Part shown: positions 58,552 to 64,000 of the stretch, in pieces
How the letters are laid out: the number at the start of each line of letters is the position of its first letter
Position numbering within the stretch: position 1 is the stretch's first letter
NCBI GenBank assembly: GCA_964017235.1
Contig: OZ024938.1
Coordinates: 10,903,454-10,967,453 of the forward strand
Source: Sabellastarte sp. h YS-2021
Taxonomy: Eukaryota; Annelida; Polychaeta; Sabellida; Sabellidae
DNA: 64,000 bases
Direction: 5' to 3'
The notes under the pieces: generated by a model
Seen by the model: only the letters and a program-made list of their open reading frames with translations
Database searches by the model: none
Told to the model about the DNA's origin: nothing
Translations under genes and position numbers: made by a program

Positions 58552-59878
58552 AGTGTTTTTTTGATGACTGTACAGATGGATAGAATTGAGGAACCTCCAA
58601 TGATGGATGGAAACATACAGGATTCAAACCCAGGTGGACCAACAGACAAAGTTAATCACTAATGCAACTAGTCAACCACTAAGGCCAGAGTGTTAGCTAA
58701 TATACTAGATCATAGCCCTAAGGGAAGATTATTCACTAATGTAAAAGATAAAATAATAAGAAAAAGAAATAATAAAAGAATAAAATCGTACCAAAGTCAA
58801 GATCAATCCTATATGCATTCTGCAGGCTGTTGTATATTTACATAAGCTGTCCCCTGATATCCCTGTAAACTCAGAAAATTTGTAGATATTTTGGAGATCA
58901 CCCTAATGGTGTTCTGCCTGCATATGTTTCCCTGTCAGTGAAACATTTTCGAAGATGGAAGGAGAAAGTTTGGAGATAATCCCCCTTCACATTACACACA
59001 GTAAGTCTCGTGGTTAGAGCTTTTCCGAGGCAGCAGAACTGCCTCAGAGGATGCCATACACGTTATTAGACTTGGTGTACCATTCACACTGCCCGTGGTA
59101 CAATTTGTGGTTATTGGCGGTCGGGTGAACTACCCCTGTCCTGCAACTACTGTCCGAGGTTCAAATGCAACATTGTGACACAGTGGCAAAATGTTCATTA
59201 AACTTCACTACTCTTTGCCCTGTTACATCACAAGATGAGTCAAACCTTCAGTTACCATAGTATGAAATTACATCTGCACATGATCACAGTACCACATTCA
59301 GAGGTAGACATTTTAAACATCTTAAAATTCCCGTAGAAAGTGCAAGGTAATGCACAAGGTTGCTTAATAACCTGAGACTGTAGCTGAAGGATGGGGGGGG
59401 GGGGGGGGGGGTAATTTGATTATTTAGGATAATGACACATGCATGTGGCAGCATTTCCCTCAGCGACTGGATAGATAATTGAAACAGGTTATTACAGAGA
59501 GTTGATAAATGAGTAAATGGAAAGTTTATAAAGTTTACTTATAAAGTTACCTGCAAAAGGGTCTTTGTATAGTTTACTTTAGGGAGAGTAGTTACAGGTT
59601 TATCATGAATAGCAGGTATTTATAATCTTTGGTGATAATATGATTAAGAATGATGGATTTAGCCTTTTTTTAAAGAAAGTCAATATATAAGAGGGTAGGT
59701 GCATAATGTCTAATTCATAAAGCACTGATTTAGGAATTGAATAAAAATCTTTGTTTGAGGTTTTCTATCCCTTTAAATGTGTGGCGTTGATTTATTAATA
59801 TTCTGCACCTAGACTTTAAAGACTGAAACAAGTACCAAAGGTGTTTAGCAGATGACACATACAGAAAAATTTCCATTT
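58552..59878. other. Intergenic, with possible SINE pieces and a G run
   Basis: CTCGTGGTTAGAGC near 59008 is A-box-like and GAGGTTCAAATGC near 59156 is B-box-like. A second A-box-like TTGTGGTTATTGGC lies at about 59104. This may be one or two decayed tRNA-derived SINE heads. A run of 19 G lies at 59393-59411. There is no gene. Confidence 0.35.
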
Positions 59879-60246
59879 GTTCCATAAGAAACAAAGAAAA
59901 CATATCAAAGGAGGAACAATCAATTATTTTGTTTGAGGAAAAGTTAAACGCTAAGTGACATTACAGTTAATAATCAACATTTCATGTGTTGGTTCAGAGC
60001 CTGTTACGAAAAAAAGTGATAGATTGTCATTCTACAAAGCAAAGGGGATGCTGATAAAGGATGTTCCATAAGAAACAAAGAAAACATATCAAAGGAGGAA
60101 CAATCAATTATTTTGTTTGAGGAAAAGTTAAACGCTAAGTGACATTACAGTTAATAATCAACATTTCATGTGTTGGTTCAGAGCCTGTTACGAAAAAAAG
60201 TGATAGATTGTCATTCTACAAAGCAAAGGGGATGCTGATAAAGGAT
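59879..60246 (+). repeat. Perfect tandem duplication of 184 bp
   Basis: 59879-60062 and 60063-60246 are identical as far as I can read, from GTTCCATAAGAAACAAAG to GGGGATGCTGATAAAGGAT. Zero visible divergence means a very recent duplication or an assembly artefact. Confidence 0.95.
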
Positions 60247-61712
60247 TGGCGTCGTATATTCATCTCAGTCTTCCTATGTGAAACACATAAAACATCAGGC
60301 ACATTTAGGTGGGATAAGAAAGGCATATAGCTGTCTACAGTAAGATTTAAGTTTCCTTTGAAAAGAAATTTACATTCAACATTAGAATCCACCATCTGTC
60401 CCTATAATTGATGTCTTCCTGCAGCTGTCCGCCACAAACCCAAGAAAAGAAGACAAATATACTTTTGTCTCATTCTATTCCTTTGTCACGATAAACCCCA
60501 ACCCCTAACCCTAATTAAAATAAAAATACTGAAAAGCGACAGACCTACTCCAACTGGGGCATTGTTGAGTCGCCATAAAACCCCTAACCCTCAAACCCTA
60601 ACAGAATAAGTCTACTGAGCAGCTACACAGCTGCTCCAACCGCTCTAACAGCTATCAAATTTTGACAGTAGTGGGAAGGTTAAGTCAATAACGGTATCGG
60701 CATAGTTTTGTCGCTCCCCAGTATAATTGTTCTTTTACAATATGTGTATCTTTTAACACCTTTGTTTCTTTAAATTTAAATTTGATCAACATGTATGTTT
60801 TCATACCATTTGTTTTAATTGTTACTTTCTTTAGTTACAAATCTGAAAATTTTGCTTACTTTAAATTTCATATATTACAAATCAACAGGTTTCACATGTT
60901 GATTGAAATGCCTCAATTTTGTTTAATATCTTGCAAATAAATGTTCTGTCAATTCTGGTCATTTGTTCTTATGGACAAGTGGTCTTTTCCCTGCATAAAA
61001 GTATAAAACAAGAATGAAATAGCTGTCTCTTGTGTCAGAACTATTTAGTACTTCTGCCATTGCATATTAGGGAAAGGAAATCAGGATTTTGCGTTGGACT
61101 TTTATCTTGAAGTTTGTGGTCCACATAGTGAGTTGCCTCACATTAATAAATTTTAATATAAATTCTTGAAGAATATTTATTATGAAAATATGGAGTTTGA
61201 ATTCACCTATAATTTTTAGTTACCTGTGTTAAGTAGCATTGCTAAATAGTCATACGTCTTCTCTACTTTCTTCCAAGTATTCCAATGTCACACTACTACC
61301 CCACATTGATTACCTAGATCGTCCCTTGACTATCCCTGCTAGTACTTAATGTTAATCTAGTTCACTGAGTTTCCAATTGTGGAAAGATATCGCAACTACA
61401 GGGGAGTACATTAGGCCAGACTTATATCAGTGATTGTATCGACTTGACTGATAATGTAGTCAGTCTTGTCACTTATTAGTCAGAAAGGTTGAGCATGTAA
61501 CCTGTGCAATCATAGACCGACGCCACGTTTTTATGACAATGTTCAAACAACTTTGAGGTTCTCTCTGTCACAAATTCCTGTATCTAATTAGGCCCACATG
61601 TTTGGGTTGTCTTTACAACCCTGTGACATATTACTATGGTTGTATAGCTCATTTAAAACAATGTAGCCAAGGGATCTTGTTCAACGATAAGTCTTCATAA
61701 GAAAAAGTGTCC
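60247..61712. other. Intergenic, with degenerate CCCTAA words
   Basis: No gene. At 60487-60602 are ACCCCTAACCCTAA and ACCCCTAACCCTCAAACCCTAA, resembling degenerate telomere-type repeats. Confidence 0.4.
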
Positions 61713-62002
61713 GGGGACCAATTCCACAAAGGGCCCTAGTCTTAGCCTGGTCTTGGGACCAAAATTGATTTCACAAAGGCAGACCAAATACACATATTTT
61801 ACTGGTGTCTAATACCCTTTGTTTAACCCATTTTACCTTTAAATGATTTCCAATGTGTAACCTTGCAACCAAATAAAAATGTCCAAAGGCAAATTTAGGG
61901 AGGTGTCTTGTACACATTTATTCTTTAATTTTACAGTGAAAAATAAAGTCTTAAATTAAAGTGTAAGTCTGAACTGAGCCCTTCCATGAAACTGACCCTA
62001 GG
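61713..62002. repeat. Short ACTTAAG-family-like MITE
   Basis: The left end GGGGACCAATTCCACAAAGG is mirrored by the right CCTTCCATGAAACTGACCCTAGG. The middle has AAATTTAGGGAGGTGTCTTG and TTTATTCTTTAATTTTACAG, matching the family's inverted orientation. Confidence 0.5.
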
Positions 62003-62724
62003 TTAATGTTATTTACTACTAAGACTGATAGTGACCTGTTCCTGGTGCATGTAGTAAGACTTATTATTTCGTCATAAGACTAATTTTCTCATGTTGCAAG
62101 GCAATATTTTCTAGAATCACCAATAGTCATGGCATAGATTTCATATTGTCTAGGTCTTATAATTTACTTTTAAAAAGAAAGCGACATGTAATTGTACTTC
62201 CGGTTTCTATGTAAAAACAGATGTCTGTGAATATAGACTGTTTTAAAATACATGTTTGGATGTTTTCTCGAAAACCTGAAAAAATGTATCAGTACTTTAC
62301 ATATTGGTCGTTTGCTCGACAGAAACAGGTTATGTATCATTTATACAAATTAAACTGATATATTAATCTTAACCTACTGCTACCTTATGGGTTACTGATA
62401 TCTCATTCAATGAAGTGTCTGGTCACCAATCCACATTCATTCCTAAAATAGAGCTTTCCAGTAGCAGTCTCATATTTAGGGCACTTTTTGAATATATTAT
62501 CTAACATGGATCAATCTCAACAGGTAATTAACAGGGTAATTAGCAGGGGCATGGAGTGCCCATGGGTCACTACAGATTGTAATTCTCAGTTTGATCGATA
62601 TCAGCAAAATATATCTGAAGCAACTCCACAGTTATTTAAAAATATTGCCTTTTCTGACGTCATTTAATGTCAGTATATACATTTTACAAGCAAGAGTACT
62701 TCAAGGGCTTATACTTGAGCTAAG
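62003..62724. other. Intergenic, no gene recognised
   Basis: AT-rich with no supported feature. Confidence 0.4.
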
Positions 62725-62905
62725 GCATGCATTGATAAGTAAGTGGAAAAATCAGGATTATTTGTTTTGTATCGGATAGTGAACCAGATAAATCTCAAAG
62801 CGTAATGTGACCTAAATTGGGCCAAAACGCATCTTCTGATTTTTTTTTGTAAGTAAGATCCAACCAGCTGTATTTGCCTAAACCTGCTAACAAACAAAAG
62901 AGCAG
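62725..62905 (+). repeat. AATAAGTAAATGG-family repeat
   Basis: Has GATAAGTAAGTGGAAAAATC, ATTTGTTTTGTATC, GATCCAACCAGCTGTATTTG and CCTGCTAACAAACAAA, in family order. Confidence 0.55.
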
Positions 62906-63418
62906 TCAATGGAAAAACTGTCATGAAAATAATACCTCCTTGGTCGGGGTAAAAATGATCCTAAAAGATTGACCCAGTCATCATCACAAACGGAACTTTC
63001 CTATTGTGAAAGTGTCACTGATCAGTGTCGTTAGGTCAAAGTAAATTACATAGTTGGATTAACAATTGCATTCCTGAATATGAGATATACAAAGAAAACG
63101 AATATAAGGTATTTTGAAAAAAAAAAAAAAAAAAAACCATGATGAGAACCCCTTGCCCATCCCCATTTTACACATGACAAGGGACAAACTGTGAGTGATA
63201 TTAAGATACTATTTTATAGTTTACACCATGAGGATGTGAAAACCATACCGTTTGAATTTATGAATTTTAAGAATTTTACCGGGATAATTCAAATATATAT
63301 ATATATACATATATATATGTATTGCTCTTTGATATTCACGCAGTAAAACGTTTTCAAAGTAAACTATTTTGATATAATTGCCACATGCAATACTGAGCAC
63401 ATGTCAATCATGCCACTG
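62906..63418. other. 3' flank of the sulfotransferase gene
   Basis: It probably includes the 3' UTR of the minus-strand gene. It holds an A run at about 63118-63136 and a TA microsatellite at about 63293-63320. Confidence 0.4.
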
Positions 63419-64000
63419 TCAACACCACCAGTATTTAGTTTTGGTGGCCTGAATCTGTATATCTCTATATGAGTCGGGAGGGTCTTCATCGTACAGTGCT
63501 TTAAGTGTATCTCTAAGGTGTTTGTTGTCATTCATGTGATCACAGTCTTTTCTTGTAAGAAAATATTCCTCATTCCAGGGAGTGGCTGCCATGGTTACGC
63601 TATCTTTGTTGCTGATCTTCTCATTACAGAAGATTAGACTCTTGTTGAGTTGAGAGAGGTACTCAGCTGTCTCCATCTCAAAGTCCTTTCCCAGCTTTCG
63701 GATCCTTTTTAGATATAACTTCTGAAACATGTTGTACATTAGTGTGTCCACATTGGTCCAGTTCCGATATGCCGCCATATGCTCCTCAGGATAGTCAGGG
63801 TTTTTAGGATTCTTCCAGTCATTGAGCTTTTTGTAGAGGATGGACTTCATTGGCCAGCACATGTACCTCTTCAAAAGAACAATTGACTCAGCGAAGTATC
63901 GAGTGAGGATGAATATAGGGAATTCCTGGTGAATCTTGCGTAACCATTTAATGATGAAGACATAGTTGTGCTGCTCATCCACTGTGCCTTCATGGTAACC
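63419..64000 (-). CDS. Galactose-3-O-sulfotransferase family protein, C-terminal part
   Basis: The minus-strand frame is open from the window edge (GYHEGTVDEQHNYVF) to TGA at 63419-63421, about 193 codons. It matches the C-terminal third of Gal3ST enzymes, Golgi type II membrane proteins that transfer sulfate from PAPS to the 3-OH of galactose on glycolipids or glycans. The key visible stretch is the ILTRYFAESIVLLKRYMCW segment, then ILYKKLND and a later NVDTLMYNMFQKLYLKRI, which follow the family pattern FDESLVLL...LCW...D..Y...N and W...D..LY..F. The PAPS-binding loop would lie upstream, outside the window. The final codons KTKYWWC are unusual. The start and exon structure cannot be judged here. 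Confidence 0.8.
   Translation of the reverse strand, partial: GYHEGTVDEQHNYVFIIKWLRKIHQEFPIFILTRYFAESIVLLKRYMCWPMKSILYKKLNDWKNPKNPDYPEEHMAAYRNWTNVDTLMYNMFQKLYLKRIRKLGKDFEMETAEYLSQLNKSLIFCNEKISNKDSVTMAATPWNEEYFLTRKDCDHMNDNKHLRDTLKALYDEDPPDSYRDIQIQATKTKYWWC

Noticed and set aside
1-64000. CRISPR array, operon, prophage or toxin-antitoxin locus
   Set aside because: No spaced identical short repeats and no bacterial-type gene layout. All direct repeats seen are minisatellites or transposon parts.

Overview
This is a gene-poor, AT-rich animal nuclear window. The evidence is interrupted genes with GT-AG introns, tRNA- and 5S-derived SINE-like pieces, LINEs, a DIRS-type and a Gypsy-type retroelement, and many small inverted-repeat elements. 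The gene types (secreted Cys-rich FG-GAP proteins, an EGF/fucolectin-like receptor, a Gal3ST sulfotransferase) and the minisatellite-bearing elements suggest a marine invertebrate, most likely a lophotrochozoan such as a mollusc. That placement is inference. No prokaryotic, CRISPR or operon-like feature was seen.

Layout: 0.6-5.0 kb is a broken DIRS-like element on the minus strand, with a cluster of nuclear-receptor half-sites beside it (0.29-0.42 kb). 5-12 kb is intergenic repeats. 11.8-14.5 kb holds a minus-strand LINE tail abutted by a 5'-truncated plus-strand L1/Tx1-like LINE. 15.06-16.96 kb is an uninterrupted reading frame for a type I membrane protein. 17-30 kb is repeat-rich: SINE pieces, a possible solo LTR, a decayed MADF-like gene copy, a 2.75-kb foldback element with a ~168-bp minisatellite core, and several palindromic MITEs.

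30.2-32.0 kb and 42.5-47.1 kb hold two paralogous plus-strand genes for secreted FG-GAP/VCBS-type proteins. They share the same exon sizes and phases: a 76-nt signal-peptide exon, an 837-nt exon with five repeats, and a ~120-nt exon with a sixth. The second gene carries a decayed duplicate of its third exon and MITEs in its introns. Between and around them lie a mariner-type MITE, a 5S rRNA-like relic, minisatellites and further MITE copies.

51.2-58.6 kb is a broken Gypsy/Ty3 element on the minus strand with both LTRs, lying in a LINE tail. 59.9-60.2 kb is a perfect 184-bp tandem duplication. The right edge (63.4-64.0 kb) carries the C-terminal part of a galactose-3-O-sulfotransferase gene that runs out of the window.

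The host genes do not form an evident pathway. The strongest lead for something little described is the paralogous FG-GAP pair, with one cysteine pair per repeat and matching exon architecture.
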